A stretch of 64,000 nt of DNA from CAWGCA01 sp963820955 (GCA_963820955.1 CAWGCA010000047.1:186001-250000); one strand, 5' to 3'; counted from the stretch's first letter, positions 42,714 to 51,981 are shown. Notes: generated by a model from the sequence alone, not told the origin. Numbers and translations are program-made.

Positions 42714-43522
42714 GCCGTCTGCTCCTCACCCAGATAAGATGACCAATCTACGCTCTCGTCGCCAAAGACGAAGAAAAAGGGGTTCAGCAGGGGCGCCTTC
42801 GTGTTGTAGCGCAGGGGTTCCATATCGGTTTTGGTAATCCGTCCCCCTGCGGCCTCGACCACTGCCTGGGCAGCCGCGGTGTCCCATTCAGAGGTCAGCC
42901 CGAGCCGGGGATAGACATCCGCCTTGCCTTCCGCCACCAGGCAGATCTTGAGCGAACTGCCCATACTGACGATTTCGTGGTCGCCCAGATTGACCAGAAA
43001 CTGCTTCAGGCTGTCACCGGCATGGGAACGGCTGCCTGCCACCTGCGCCGGTCGGCGCAACTTCGCCTGCACCTGGATTGGAACCGGCGCTTCGCCGCGC
43101 GCCTGCTTGAACGCCCCCTGACCCCGCTGGCCGAAGTAGGTGAGGGCGGTGACCGGGACATAGACAACCCCCAGGACCGGTTCGTGCTGATCGATCAATG
43201 CGATGTTGACCGTAAACTCCCCGTTGCGTTTGATGAATTCGCGGGTGCCGTCCAGCGGATCGATGAGCCAGTAACATTGCCAGCTGCTGCGGGTTTCGAA
43301 AGGGATGTCGGCGGATTCTTCGGACAGCAGCGGAATATCAGGGGTCAGTTCGGCCAGTCGCTTCACGATGATTTTGTGCGCGGCCATGTCCGCCTCGGTG
43401 AGGGGGGACTTATCAGATTTCTCTTCAACCGAAAAATCGGTGTCGTAGATCGCGAGGATGGCCTCGCCGGCCTGGCGGGCGATATCGATAACGGCGTCGA
43501 TGGAGATGGGTGCTTCAGTCAT
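42710..43522 (-). CDS. cysQ: 3'(2'),5'-bisphosphate nucleotidase
   Basis: 270 residues from the ATG at 43522. The inositol monophosphatase fold motifs are clear: LLSEESADIPFE (metal-binding Glu), WLIDPLDGTREFIKRNGEFTVNIAL (DPxDGT) and LTSEWDTAAAQAVVEAAGG. CysQ removes the 3' phosphate from PAP/PAPS during sulfate assimilation. The start context has AAGGA 12 bases upstream, somewhat distant. The gene lies between nudE and the thioredoxin-like gene and is coupled to the latter. The cysQ-nudE-yrfG neighbourhood is conserved in many gammaproteobacteria. Confidence 0.92.
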   Translation of the reverse strand: MTEAPISIDAVIDIARQAGEAILAIYDTDFSVEEKSDKSPLTEADMAAHKIIVKRLAELTPDIPLLSEESADIPFETRSSWQCYWLIDPLDGTREFIKRNGEFTVNIALIDQHEPVLGVVYVPVTALTYFGQRGQGAFKQARGEAPVPIQVQAKLRRPAQVAGSRSHAGDSLKQFLVNLGDHEIVSMGSSLKICLVAEGKADVYPRLGLTSEWDTAAAQAVVEAAGGRITKTDMEPLRYNTKAPLLNPFFFVFGDESVDWSSYLGEEQTA

Positions 43523-43574
43523 GGCTTTCGGGGTCCTTGGTAATGTAATTTTCGGCCAGGTAGGACGGTAAGAT

Positions 43575-44123
43575 TCACGCCTTTTGCCGGATCCAGTCAC
43601 GGATTATATAGAAAGCGGCGATGGAGCGTGCTTCGGTGAAGTCCTGGCGCTGCAGCAGCCGGTCCAGGTCCGTCAGTTTCCAGGGTATCACTTCGATCGG
43701 TTCCGGCTCATCGCCCTCCAGCCGCTGGGGATAGAGTCCGCGTGCCAGCACGATGTGGCTGGCGTGATAGAGGTAGCCGGGTGCCAGGGTGACGGAACGG
43801 ATCAGCTCCAGCTGGTTCGCCCCGTAACCAGTCTCTTCCTTGATCTCCCGGTTGGCCGCCTCCAGCGGCCCCTCGCCCTGTTCGATACTGCCCTTGGGAA
43901 AGGCCAGCTCATAGCGCTCCATCCCGGCCGCGTACTCCCGGATCAACAGCAATGTGTCATCGTCCAGCAGAGGGACCACCAGCACTGCGCCCTGGGGGGA
44001 GCCGATGATGCGCTGATAGCGTCTGGTCGCGCCGTTGGAAAACTCCAGTTCCATCTCCTCGATTTGGAAGATACCTGTGTGGGTGATCGGGTGACGGGCG
44101 TGAACAACGGGTTTTTTCGGCAT
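43575..44123 (-). CDS. nudE: ADP compounds hydrolase NudE
   Basis: 182 residues with a full Nudix box (GSIEQGEGPLEAANREIKEE followed by TGY), that is GX5EX7REUXEEXGU. Length and the surrounding sequence (YRRIIGSPQGAVLVVPL-like and YELAFPKG) match NudE. The enzyme cleaves ADP-ribose, NADH and diadenosine nucleotides to monophosphates. It is the first gene of the minus-strand nudE-cysQ-thioredoxin group and is divergent from yrfG. Confidence 0.92.
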   Translation of the reverse strand: MPKKPVVHARHPITHTGIFQIEEMELEFSNGATRRYQRIIGSPQGAVLVVPLLDDDTLLLIREYAAGMERYELAFPKGSIEQGEGPLEAANREIKEETGYGANQLELIRSVTLAPGYLYHASHIVLARGLYPQRLEGDEPEPIEVIPWKLTDLDRLLQRQDFTEARSIAAFYIIRDWIRQKA

Positions 44124-44175
44124 ACGGGGTAATTCGGTATTGTCAGTGGCCAGGGGAACGCAGTAACTTTACCTG

Positions 44176-44853
44176 ATGATTGACTGGAACCAAATCGACC
44201 GGCTGTTCCTGGATATGGATGGTACTCTGCTGGATCTGCATTTCGACAACCACTTCTGGCTGGAACATGTACCTAAGCGCTATGCCTCGGCCAGGGGGGT
44301 GTCCCTGGAACAGGCCAAGCAGGAGCTGTTAGGCCGCTACCGGAGTATCGAAGGTACCTTGGAGTGGTATTGTATCGACCATTGGAGCCGGGAACTGGGT
44401 CTGGACATCGCCCTGCTCAAGGAGGAGGTCGATCATCTGATCGCGGTGCATCCCCACGTGGAGTCGTTTCTAAATGCCATGCGCGGGTTGCAGAAAAGGG
44501 TGATCCTGGTGACCAACGCGCATCAGAAGTCCTTGACCCTGAAGCTGAACCGTACCCGGTTGGGACAGTATCTGGACGCCGTGGTCTGCGCCCATGATCT
44601 CGGTCTGCCCAAAGAAGACCCCGCCTTCTGGTCGCGGCTGCAACAGGTGGAGCCCTTCGACCGGCGGCGAACCCTGTTCGTTGACGACAATGCGGAGGTG
44701 TTGGGATCGGCAAGGGATTACGGCATCCGCTGGCTGTTGCGGGTGCTCAGGCCCGATACACAGGGGGTGACGCGGGAGGCCGGCGGGTTTCAGGCCATTC
44801 ATGATTTTTCGGAGATCCTGCCGGGAAATACCCTCACTTCCCCCAGGTCTTAA
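44176..44853 (+). CDS. yrfG: HAD-family GMP/IMP nucleotidase
   Basis: 225 residues with HAD motifs: FLDMDGTLLDL (nucleophile Asp near residue 13), VTNAHQKSLTLKLN (motif II) and FVDDNAEVLGSA (motif IV). Length and the insert WLEHVPKRYASARGVS match YrfG, which dephosphorylates GMP and IMP. It overlaps the convergent ykgJ-like gene by 20 bases at its end. Confidence 0.92.
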   Translation: MIDWNQIDRLFLDMDGTLLDLHFDNHFWLEHVPKRYASARGVSLEQAKQELLGRYRSIEGTLEWYCIDHWSRELGLDIALLKEEVDHLIAVHPHVESFLNAMRGLQKRVILVTNAHQKSLTLKLNRTRLGQYLDAVVCAHDLGLPKEDPAFWSRLQQVEPFDRRRTLFVDDNAEVLGSARDYGIRWLLRVLRPDTQGVTREAGGFQAIHDFSEILPGNTLTSPRS

Positions 44854-45208
44854 AGCGTTGCTGGCAATATTTCAGTAGTTCGCCGTAGCCACGAAAGTAG
44901 AGCTGAAAACCCTCTTCCGCCGGTTGGTCATATTCGCACCAGTCGTTGTCGTAGTCACGGCAGATCTGGGGCCGGTTCTCATAGATGGCGCAGGCGCCGT
45001 CAGGCTGGAGATGTTCGCATCGCCCCTGGAACAGCAGGTACCATCCGCTGTCGTCCCGGTACAGCTCTACTCCCTGGTGGGAGACCTGCCACAGCAGGTG
45101 CTCGAATTCTGACTTGGAACGGGGTGCGGCGCCCAGCGCTTCGGTGATGTAGCTGCAGCACTTGGAGCCGACGCAGCGGCTGCACTTGTTGTCTGCTGTT
45201 CTCGGCAT
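44834..45208 (-). CDS. YkgJ-family cysteine cluster protein
   Basis: 124 residues with the YkgJ pattern of conserved cysteines: CSRCVGSKCCSYI at the start, then GRCEHLQPDGACAIYENRPQ followed by CRDY and WCEY. The family is thought to bind iron-sulfur or zinc in a Fe/S oxidoreductase-like role, without an established reaction. Its end overlaps yrfG on the other strand by 20 bases. Confidence 0.85.
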   Translation of the reverse strand: MPRTADNKCSRCVGSKCCSYITEALGAAPRSKSEFEHLLWQVSHQGVELYRDDSGWYLLFQGRCEHLQPDGACAIYENRPQICRDYDNDWCEYDQPAEEGFQLYFRGYGELLKYCQQRFKTWGK

Positions 45209-45232
45209 ACTCGTGTCAACAGGCCCTAGGGC

Positions 45233-46597
45233 TTATTCGCTGCTTTCCGGTTTGCGGGGCCTGCGGCGGCGTTTCTTTCTTTCCCCCGTCTCCTGCGCGG
45301 CAGCGCCGGAGCTGGCGCTCTTTTCACTCCGTCGGTGTGTGGGCTTGCCGCTGCGTCGCCCCCCTCCTCGGCGGTGGTCGTCGCGCCTTGGTCTATCCAC
45401 CCACACCCGGCTTTTCGGGTCCACCTCGGCCAGCAGTTCGTCAGTGACCTGTTTCATGGGAAGTTTGTGGCCGATATACGCCTCGATCTCTGGCAGGGAA
45501 AAGGAGTAGGTCTCACAGGCAAAACTGATGGCGTCGCCACTGGCACCAGCGCGGGCGGTGCGGCCGATGCGGTGCACGTAGTCTTCGGCATCTTCCGGCA
45601 GGTCGAAGTTGATGACATGGGTGACATCCGGGATATGCAGGCCCCGAGCGGCCACATCGGTGGCGACCAGCACCGGTAGTTCGCCGGCTTGAAACTGTTT
45701 AAGGAGACTCATCCGTTTTTTCTGCGGTACGTCGCCGGAGAGCACGGCGGCCTTGAATCCATTGCCCTCCAGAAAACCCCATACCCGGTCGGCACCCCGT
45801 TTGGTGTTGATAAAGATCATGGTCCGGTGGGCATCCATCCGGCTCAGCAGGCCGATGAGCAAGGGGATCTTCTCTTCGTTGCCGGTCATGTAACAGGTCT
45901 GAACCACATTGTCTGCCGTTACCCTGTCTGCCTCGATGGTGACCGCTTCCGGGTTGTTCATGTGTTCATAAGCGAGCTCCCTCACCCGGTAGGAGAGGGT
46001 GGCGGAGAAGAGCATCCCCAGCCGTTGATCCGGCGGCGGACAGCGGCGCAACAGGTAACGGATGTCCTTGATGAAGCCGAGGTCGAACATGCGGTCGGCC
46101 TCGTCCAGTATGATCACCTGAATGGCCTTCAGGTCGTAGACGTGCTGCTTGAAATAGTCGATCAAGCGCCCGGGGGTGCCGATCAGGATGTCTACCCCGG
46201 CCTGCAGCTGGTTGCGCTGCTGCTCATATCCGGTGCCGCCGAACACCAGCCCGAGGCGAAAGTCGGTGTACTTTCCGAGCAGTTCGGCATCCTTGTGGAT
46301 CTGAATCGCCAATTCCCGGGTCGGGGCCACGATCAGGACACGGGGCTGGTTGGCCCGTCGTTTCTCATCCGCTGGCTGTGTCAGCAACCGTTGGAAGCTG
46401 GCGAGCAGGAAGGCGGCGGTCTTGCCGGTTCCGGTCTGCGCCTGGCCCGCGACATCCTGTCCATCGAGCAGGATGGGCAGGGTTTCGGCCTGGATCGGGG
46501 TGCAGTAGGAGAAGCCCGCATCCTCTATGCCCCGGATCAGTTCCTCGGCCAATCCGAAGCCGTCAAATCTCGTATTTGTCAAATGTTTATCACTCAT
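45233..46597 (-). CDS. rhlB: DEAD-box RNA helicase RhlB
   Basis: 454 residues with the complete DEAD-box set: GFSYCTPIQAETLP (Q motif), AQTGTGKT (I), PTRELA (Ia), TPGRLID, DEAD (II), SATL (III), ATDVAARGLHIPDV and HRIGRTARAG (VI). A basic C-terminal tail (RRGGGRRSGKPTHRR, ending KKRRRRPRKPESSE) is typical of RhlB. RhlB unwinds RNA in the degradosome. It lies divergent to trxA, as in Escherichia coli, where the rhlB/trxA-rho arrangement is conserved; this supports the orthology. Confidence 0.93.
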   Translation of the reverse strand: MSDKHLTNTRFDGFGLAEELIRGIEDAGFSYCTPIQAETLPILLDGQDVAGQAQTGTGKTAAFLLASFQRLLTQPADEKRRANQPRVLIVAPTRELAIQIHKDAELLGKYTDFRLGLVFGGTGYEQQRNQLQAGVDILIGTPGRLIDYFKQHVYDLKAIQVIILDEADRMFDLGFIKDIRYLLRRCPPPDQRLGMLFSATLSYRVRELAYEHMNNPEAVTIEADRVTADNVVQTCYMTGNEEKIPLLIGLLSRMDAHRTMIFINTKRGADRVWGFLEGNGFKAAVLSGDVPQKKRMSLLKQFQAGELPVLVATDVAARGLHIPDVTHVINFDLPEDAEDYVHRIGRTARAGASGDAISFACETYSFSLPEIEAYIGHKLPMKQVTDELLAEVDPKSRVWVDRPRRDDHRRGGGRRSGKPTHRRSEKSASSGAAAQETGERKKRRRRPRKPESSE

Positions 46598-46817
46598 GGC
46601 GCGCTAGGATACAGTAATTTCCTGGAGTTGGGGGCAACAATCGGAGGTTCGGGCTTGCAAAATGGACAATATTGGGATCAAATAAAAGGATATGTTTTCT
46701 GCCGGGTCTGAATTCAGCGCAAATTCCGCCCGCTATAACCCGAGAAAGACAGGAGCGCCGGTGCGGTTCCGCACATCCCGGTGAGCTACCCCGATTAGGT
46801 ATTTTGGAGAGCCTCTA

Positions 46818-47144
46818 GTGAGCGAACAGATTGTTCATCTCAGCGATGATTCTTTCGAGACGGAAGTATTGAAATCCGGTCAGCCCGTGTTGGTCGACTA
46901 CTGGGCAGAGTGGTGCGGCCCCTGCAAGATGATAGCGCCAGTGCTGGATGAGATCGCCGGGGAGTACGCCGGCAAGATAAAGGTGGCCAAGCTCAATATC
47001 GATGATAATCCGAATACGCCGCCCCGTTACGGTATCCGGGGCATCCCCACCCTGATGTTATTCAAGGATGGAGAAGTGGAGGCGACCAAAGTCGGCGCTG
47101 TTTCAAAGTCACAATTGACAGCCTTCATCGATAGTAACCTTTAA
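46818..47144 (+). CDS. trxA: Thioredoxin 1
   Basis: 108 residues with WAEWCGPCKMIAPVLDEIA (active-site WCGPC) and GIRGIPTLMLF with the cis-proline. Start is GTG at 46818, with GGAG 8 bases upstream. TrxA is the general cytoplasmic disulfide reductant. It stands between divergent rhlB and downstream rho, the conserved gammaproteobacterial order. Confidence 0.95.
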   Translation: MSEQIVHLSDDSFETEVLKSGQPVLVDYWAEWCGPCKMIAPVLDEIAGEYAGKIKVAKLNIDDNPNTPPRYGIRGIPTLMLFKDGEVEATKVGAVSKSQLTAFIDSNL

Positions 47145-47331
47145 CATGCTGTTCTAGTTTTTACTGGACAGGCTTCGGGACAGTGCTAGAATTCAAGGAG
47201 CTGGCACTCACGTGAGCGCCGAGCCTGATTGCTCACCCATTCCAGACCCGTATCCAAAACCTGAATCTACTGTCCGTTCCAGCGGGCACTTCCGGCCCGT
47301 TTCAACCAATTTTTCAAGTCAAAAAAACATC

Positions 47332-48588
47332 ATGAACCTCACCGAACTGAAGAAGATGCCAGTCTCCGACTTGGTCGAGCTGGCGCACTCAATGAATCTG
47401 GAAGGCATGGCACGGTCCCGCAAACAGGATCTGATTTTTGCTATTCTCAAGGCCCATGCCAAGAAAGGTGAGGATATCTACGGCGATGGTGTGCTGGAGA
47501 TACTCCAGGACGGCTTCGGATTTCTACGTGCCGCTGACAGCTCCTATTTGGCGGGACCGGACGATATCTACGTGTCGCCGAGTCAGATCCGCCGTTTTAA
47601 TCTTCGCACCGGTGACACGATTTCCGGCAAGATCCGCCCCCCCAAAGACAGCGAGCGTTATTTCGCCCTGCTCAAGGTCAGCGAAATCAACTATGACACG
47701 CCGGAGAACGCAAAAAACAAGATCCTGTTCGAGAACTTCACGCCCTTGTTCCCCAACGAGAAGTTCACCCTGGAGAAAGGCAACGGCAGCACCGAGGACA
47801 TCACCGCCCGCACCATCGAGTTGTGCGCGCCCATCGGCAAGGGGCAGCGCGGCCTGATCGTCTCTCCCCCCAAGGCAGGCAAGACCATGCTGATGCAGAA
47901 TATCGCTCAGTCCATCGGCCACAACCATCCGGAGTGTTATCTGATCGTGTTGTTGATCGATGAGCGCCCGGAAGAGGTGACGGAGATGAAACGATCGGTG
48001 CGGGGAGAAGTGATCTCCTCCACCTTCGATGAACCCGCCGCCCGCCATGTGCAGGTGGCGGAGATGGTAATCGAGAAGGCCAAGCGGCTGGTGGAACATA
48101 AGAAGGACGTGGTCATTCTACTCGACTCCATCACTCGTCTGGCGCGGGCTTACAACACCGTTATCCCCTCCTCCGGCAAGGTGTTGACCGGTGGCGTGGA
48201 CGCCAACGCCCTGCACCGCCCGAAGCGCTTTTTCGGCGCCGCCCGCAACGTGGAGGAGGGTGGCAGCCTGACCATCATCGCCACTGCCCTGGTGGAGACA
48301 GGTTCCCGCATGGATGATGTGATCTACGAGGAGTTCAAGGGCACCGGCAACCTGGAGATTCATCTGGATCGGCGTATCGCCGAGAAGCGCATCTTTCCGG
48401 CGATTAACATCAACCGCTCGGGTACCCGCCGCGAAGACCTGCTGATGAAGCCGGACGATCTGCAGAAGATGTGGATCCTGCGCAAGATCCTTCATCCAAT
48501 GGACGAATTGGCGGCCATGGAATTCCTGTTCGACAAGCTCAAGGTAACCAAGACCAACGGAGAGTTCTTCGATTCCATGAGGCGCTGA
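47332..48588 (+). CDS. rho: Transcription termination factor Rho
   Basis: 418 residues from MNLTELKKMPVSDL. The frame is open upstream to 47212 but that extension is not Rho-like. Features are the N-terminal Rho domain, the cold-shock RNA-binding region (GFGFLRAADSSYLAGPDDIYVSP), Walker A GKAGKTMLMQ-like (SPPKAGKTMLMQNIA), Walker B (VVILLDSITRLARAYN) and GGVDANALHRPKRFFGAARNVEEGGSLTIIATALVET, here cited as blocks around residues 265-335. No Shine-Dalgarno is visible; the 187-base leader between trxA and rho fits Rho autoregulation by premature termination (established for Escherichia coli, inferred here). Confidence 0.95.
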   Translation: MNLTELKKMPVSDLVELAHSMNLEGMARSRKQDLIFAILKAHAKKGEDIYGDGVLEILQDGFGFLRAADSSYLAGPDDIYVSPSQIRRFNLRTGDTISGKIRPPKDSERYFALLKVSEINYDTPENAKNKILFENFTPLFPNEKFTLEKGNGSTEDITARTIELCAPIGKGQRGLIVSPPKAGKTMLMQNIAQSIGHNHPECYLIVLLIDERPEEVTEMKRSVRGEVISSTFDEPAARHVQVAEMVIEKAKRLVEHKKDVVILLDSITRLARAYNTVIPSSGKVLTGGVDANALHRPKRFFGAARNVEEGGSLTIIATALVETGSRMDDVIYEEFKGTGNLEIHLDRRIAEKRIFPAININRSGTRREDLLMKPDDLQKMWILRKILHPMDELAAMEFLFDKLKVTKTNGEFFDSMRR

Positions 48589-48611
48589 GTTTGTCTTTGG
48601 TATTGCACTTG

Positions 48612-48647
48612 AAAAGGCCGTTACCGTTAAATGGAGCGGCCTTTTTT
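48612..48647 (+). terminator. Rho-independent terminator after rho
   Basis: Arms AAAAGGCCG and CGGCCTTTT with 16 bases between them, then a T-tract (TTTTTT). It is 23 bases after the rho stop and separates rho from the murU-like gene. Confidence 0.85.
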
Positions 48648-48691
48648 CTGGCTTTTGATGCGGCCGTTGGGTGACGGGGGACGGATTTGCT

Positions 48692-49378
48692 ATGGGGCGT
48701 CTGGAGAAACCGAACAAGGCCATGATTCTGGCGGCCGGTCGGGGAAATCGCATGCGGCCGTTGACCGATGATACCCCCAAGCCCCTGCTGCAGGCGGGGG
48801 GCAAACCGCTGATTCACTATCACCTGGAGGCCCTGGCCAAGGGGGGGGTTCGGGAGCTAGTGATCAACCACGCCCATCTGGGAGGGATGCTTGAGACAGC
48901 CCTGGGGAATGGCCTGCGCTGGGGACTCTCCATCCGTTATTCACCGGAGCCTGCAGGTGCCCTGGAAACCGGGGGTGGTATTTTTCACGCCCTGCCGATG
49001 CTGGGGGCGGGTCCTTTCATGGTGATCAACGGAGATATCTGGACCGACTATGATTTCTCCAGGGCACTATGTCCTGAGGGGATGTTGGCTCATCTAGTCC
49101 TGGTGGACAATCCCTCTCACAATCCGGCAGGGGATTTCCTGTTGCGGCAAGGACGGTTGTGTGAGCGGGAGGGGCCGCGTCTTACTTTCAGTGGTATCGG
49201 TTTGTATCGTGCGGAACTATTCGCCGGTTGTGCAGAGGCGGCCTTTCCCCTGGCGCCGCTGCTCCGGCGTGCGATAGCATCCGGGCGGGTAAGCGCTGAA
49301 CATTACCGGGGGCGCTGGGTCGATGTGGGAACACCAGAGCGTCTGGGCGAGTTGGACAGGCTGCTTTCCGCCGGATAA
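48692..49378 (+). CDS. murU: N-acetylmuramate 1-phosphate uridylyltransferase-like (MurU)
   Basis: 228 residues from the ATG at 48692; a start at 48722 (MILAAGRGNRM) is also possible. The nucleotidyltransferase signature KAMILAAGRGNRMRPLTDDTPKPL followed by GKPLIHYHLEALA matches MurU closely, more than mannose-1-phosphate guanylyltransferase. MurU activates recycled MurNAc 1-phosphate to UDP-MurNAc in peptidoglycan recycling. A run of eight Gs in LAKGGVREL (48841-48848) could be slip-prone. It begins a three-gene same-strand run with the GCS2 and aspartoacylase-like genes, although no other recycling gene is seen. Confidence 0.82.
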   Translation: MGRLEKPNKAMILAAGRGNRMRPLTDDTPKPLLQAGGKPLIHYHLEALAKGGVRELVINHAHLGGMLETALGNGLRWGLSIRYSPEPAGALETGGGIFHALPMLGAGPFMVINGDIWTDYDFSRALCPEGMLAHLVLVDNPSHNPAGDFLLRQGRLCEREGPRLTFSGIGLYRAELFAGCAEAAFPLAPLLRRAIASGRVSAEHYRGRWVDVGTPERLGELDRLLSAG

Positions 49379-49390
49379 CAGGAGGCTGGC

Positions 49391-50806
49391 ATGGGTCAGG
49401 AGATCGCTGACAGCCATTTTACGGCAGCGGATTTTGCGGAGTTTTCCGAGCGTCTGGCGCGGGAGACACAACTGCTGGGGGAGTGGCTGGAGCAGGGCGC
49501 ATTTTCCGAAGGCGAGCATGTCGGTGGGTTCGAGCTGGAGGCCTGGCTGGTGGATCGGGAGTCGCGCCCGGCCCCGCTGAACCGACCGTTGCTCGATGCC
49601 CTGAACAATCCACTGGTGGTGCCTGAACTCGCCCGCTTCAATCTGGAGATCAACGGCAGCCCTCAGCGGCTGGAGGGCAAAGCCCTTAGTCGCCTGGCAG
49701 ATGAACTCAGCACGACCTGGGGGGAGTGCAATCAGGCGGCAGCCGGTCTGGGTACGCGCCTGGCCATGATCGGGATACTGCCTACGGTGGAGGAACGGGA
49801 TCTAACCGGTGACAACATGTCCCGACTCCAGCGCTACCTGGCGCTGGATGAGCAATTGGCCCACCTGCGCGGCGGCAGCCCTTTGCACATGGATATCTCC
49901 GGGCATGAGCGGCTCAGTTTTCAGCACGATGATGTGATGCTGGAGTCGGCGACTACCTCGTTTCAGATCCACCTCAAGGTCAATGCCAATCAGGCCGGGC
50001 GGTTTTACAACAGCGCCAAGATTCTCTCTGCTCCGATGGTCGGATTGAGCGCAAATTCGCCCTATCTATTCGGCTTTGAGCTCTGGGATGAAACCCGTAT
50101 CCCGCTGTTTGAACAGGCCATTCGGGTAGGGGACAGCAATTTCACTAAGCGCGTAACCCTGGGCGTTCGCTATGTGGATACCATTTTTGATTGTTTCCAG
50201 GCGAATCTGGAGCGCTATCCCGTATTGTTGCCCCAGTTGATGCAGGAGCCGGAACGACTGCTACCGCATCTACGGCTGCACAACGGCACCATCTGGCGCT
50301 GGAATCGCCCGTTGGTAGGCTTTGACCAACGGGGTGTCCCCCACATCCGGATCGAGCATCGGGTGGTGCCGGCAGGCCCTTCGGTGGCCGACTCCATCGC
50401 CAACACCGCCCTCTATTTCGGTGCGGTCTGCGCCCTGGCCGGGCAGGCCGTTCCAGCAGAGCAAAGGCTGTCCTTCCCCCAGGCCCGGAAGAATTTTTAC
50501 CAGTCTGCCCGCCACGGACTGGAAGCGCCGGTCGAATGGCTGGATGGTGAGCGAGGAAGGTTGGACGAGCTGTGCCGGGAACGGCTTCTGCCCCTGGCCC
50601 GCGACGGACTCGCAGCGCTTGGCATCGACCGTCAGGAGTCGGACTACTGGCTGGGGATCATCGCTGGGCGGTTGAAGTCCGGGCAGAATGGCGCCACCTG
50701 GCAACGTGCCTGGGTACGGCGCCACGGCCACGATATGGCGGCCCTGACCGAGGCCTATCTCGAGCGGCAGCAGAGTGGGCGACCGGTGCACGAGTGGACG
50801 CTATAA
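49391..50806 (+). CDS. Glutamate-cysteine ligase family 2 (GCS2/YbdK-like)
   Basis: 471 residues with AGGAGG 5-6 bases before the ATG, 12 bases after murU. The carboxylate-amine ligase pattern is visible: HVGGFELEAWLVDRES near residue 44, PELARFNLEINGSP, and GSPLHMDISGHERLSFQHD. GCS2 members make gamma-glutamyl-type amide bonds with ATP, including glutathione-related and unknown products. At 471 residues it is longer than YbdK (about 370). The substrate is unknown. The next gene is an aspartoacylase-like hydrolase, an unusual neighbour. Confidence 0.78.
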   Translation: MGQEIADSHFTAADFAEFSERLARETQLLGEWLEQGAFSEGEHVGGFELEAWLVDRESRPAPLNRPLLDALNNPLVVPELARFNLEINGSPQRLEGKALSRLADELSTTWGECNQAAAGLGTRLAMIGILPTVEERDLTGDNMSRLQRYLALDEQLAHLRGGSPLHMDISGHERLSFQHDDVMLESATTSFQIHLKVNANQAGRFYNSAKILSAPMVGLSANSPYLFGFELWDETRIPLFEQAIRVGDSNFTKRVTLGVRYVDTIFDCFQANLERYPVLLPQLMQEPERLLPHLRLHNGTIWRWNRPLVGFDQRGVPHIRIEHRVVPAGPSVADSIANTALYFGAVCALAGQAVPAEQRLSFPQARKNFYQSARHGLEAPVEWLDGERGRLDELCRERLLPLARDGLAALGIDRQESDYWLGIIAGRLKSGQNGATWQRAWVRRHGHDMAALTEAYLERQQSGRPVHEWTL

Positions 50807-50876
50807 TAAGCCGCTGTCAGTGGGTAAGGCGCGGTTGTGGGGATCTCTTGGTTTACAGCAGCAATAGCGGTTTTTT

Positions 50877-51917
50877 ATGTTACGGGAACTTGATCATCTG
50901 CCTGCCGGGCTGCTGAATCTGGAAGCGGCGCAACTGGAGGCCCGCCTGGGCGGGCCGACCCTGATCCATCTGCGCGGGCGACGGGAACAGCCGCTGCTGG
51001 TGTCGGTTTTGATGCACGGCAACGAGACCACCGGTTGGGAAGCAGTGCGCAGCCTGCTGAACAGGTACGAGGTTGGCGGCGGGGGCTTGGTTCTGCCTCG
51101 TTCCCTAAGCCTCTTCATCAGCAATGTCTCGGCGGCAGCGGCAGGCGTGCGCCGTCTGGATGGCCAGCCTGACTACAACCGGGTCTGGCCCGGCTGTGAA
51201 GACAGCGGAACCCCCGAGCACGCGCTGATGCAGCAGGTGCTGGACATCATGCATGCTCGAGGGGTATTCGCCAGTGTGGATGTGCATAATAATACCGGCT
51301 TGAATCCCCACTACGCCTGCGTCAATGTGATTGACGACCGTTTTCTGCATCTGGCGACCATGTTCAGCCGCACCGTGGTCTACTTCATTCGGCCCTGCGG
51401 TGTACAGTCCCTGGCGATGTCGAAATACTGTCCGGCGGTGACCCTGGAGTGCGGAAAGCCGGGCCAGTCCCACGGGGTGGAGCATGCTGTCGAATATCTG
51501 AATGCCTGCCTGCATCTGGCTGAGCACCCGCGGCACCCGGTGGCGGCGCACGACATTGATCTGTTTCACACCGTCGCCATCGTCAAGGTGCCGGGCCGTT
51601 TGAGTTTCAGTTTTGGTGATCCGGGAGTCGATATCCAGTTTGAGGACGATCTGGACTATCTCAACTTCCGAGAACTCCCGCGTGGTACCCCTTTGGGTCG
51701 GATTCAATCCGGTAACGGGATTGGACTGGAAGTCTGTGACGAACAGGGGAGGGATGTCTCCGGCCGCTACTTCGAGGTTGATCAGGGGGAATTGAGGCTC
51801 AGGGTGCCGGTCATGCCCTCCATGCTGACCCGGGATCAGAGAGTGGTGCGTCAGGACTGTCTCTGCTATTTGATGGAGAGATATAACGATCACCTGGGCT
51901 TTCTCCGACAGGGGTAG
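50877..51917 (+). CDS. Aspartoacylase/succinylglutamate desuccinylase-like M14 hydrolase
   Basis: 346 residues. The zinc-binding layout is SVLMHGNETTGWEAV (HxxE near residue 48), a later histidine in DVHNNTGLNPHYACV, and NRVWPG after it, as in the AstE/AspA group. The family removes acyl groups from N-acyl amino acids. The C-terminal domain (GRLSFSFGDPGVDIQFEDDL) fits. It follows the GCS2 gene by 70 bases in the same direction. There is no clear ribosome site. The pair could make and break an amide, but the substrate is not visible. Confidence 0.78.
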   Translation: MLRELDHLPAGLLNLEAAQLEARLGGPTLIHLRGRREQPLLVSVLMHGNETTGWEAVRSLLNRYEVGGGGLVLPRSLSLFISNVSAAAAGVRRLDGQPDYNRVWPGCEDSGTPEHALMQQVLDIMHARGVFASVDVHNNTGLNPHYACVNVIDDRFLHLATMFSRTVVYFIRPCGVQSLAMSKYCPAVTLECGKPGQSHGVEHAVEYLNACLHLAEHPRHPVAAHDIDLFHTVAIVKVPGRLSFSFGDPGVDIQFEDDLDYLNFRELPRGTPLGRIQSGNGIGLEVCDEQGRDVSGRYFEVDQGELRLRVPVMPSMLTRDQRVVRQDCLCYLMERYNDHLGFLRQG

Positions 51918-51953
51918 GACACCCCGCCATTTGAAATTTTCCGTTCCTCCCTC

Positions 51954-51981
51954 TTGACTATCGGAATTCCGACCCTATTAT
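51954..51981 (+). promoter_or_regulatory. Sigma-70 promoter of groESL
   Basis: TTGACT (51954-51959), 16 bases, then TATTAT (51976-51981). It fits a housekeeping promoter and its -10 end meets the CIRCE operator, so repressor binding would block transcription. Confidence 0.7.

Noticed and set aside
47212..47331. 40-residue N-terminal extension of Rho
   Set aside because: The sequence is not Rho-like and the normal Rho start MNLTELKKMPV is present at 47332.
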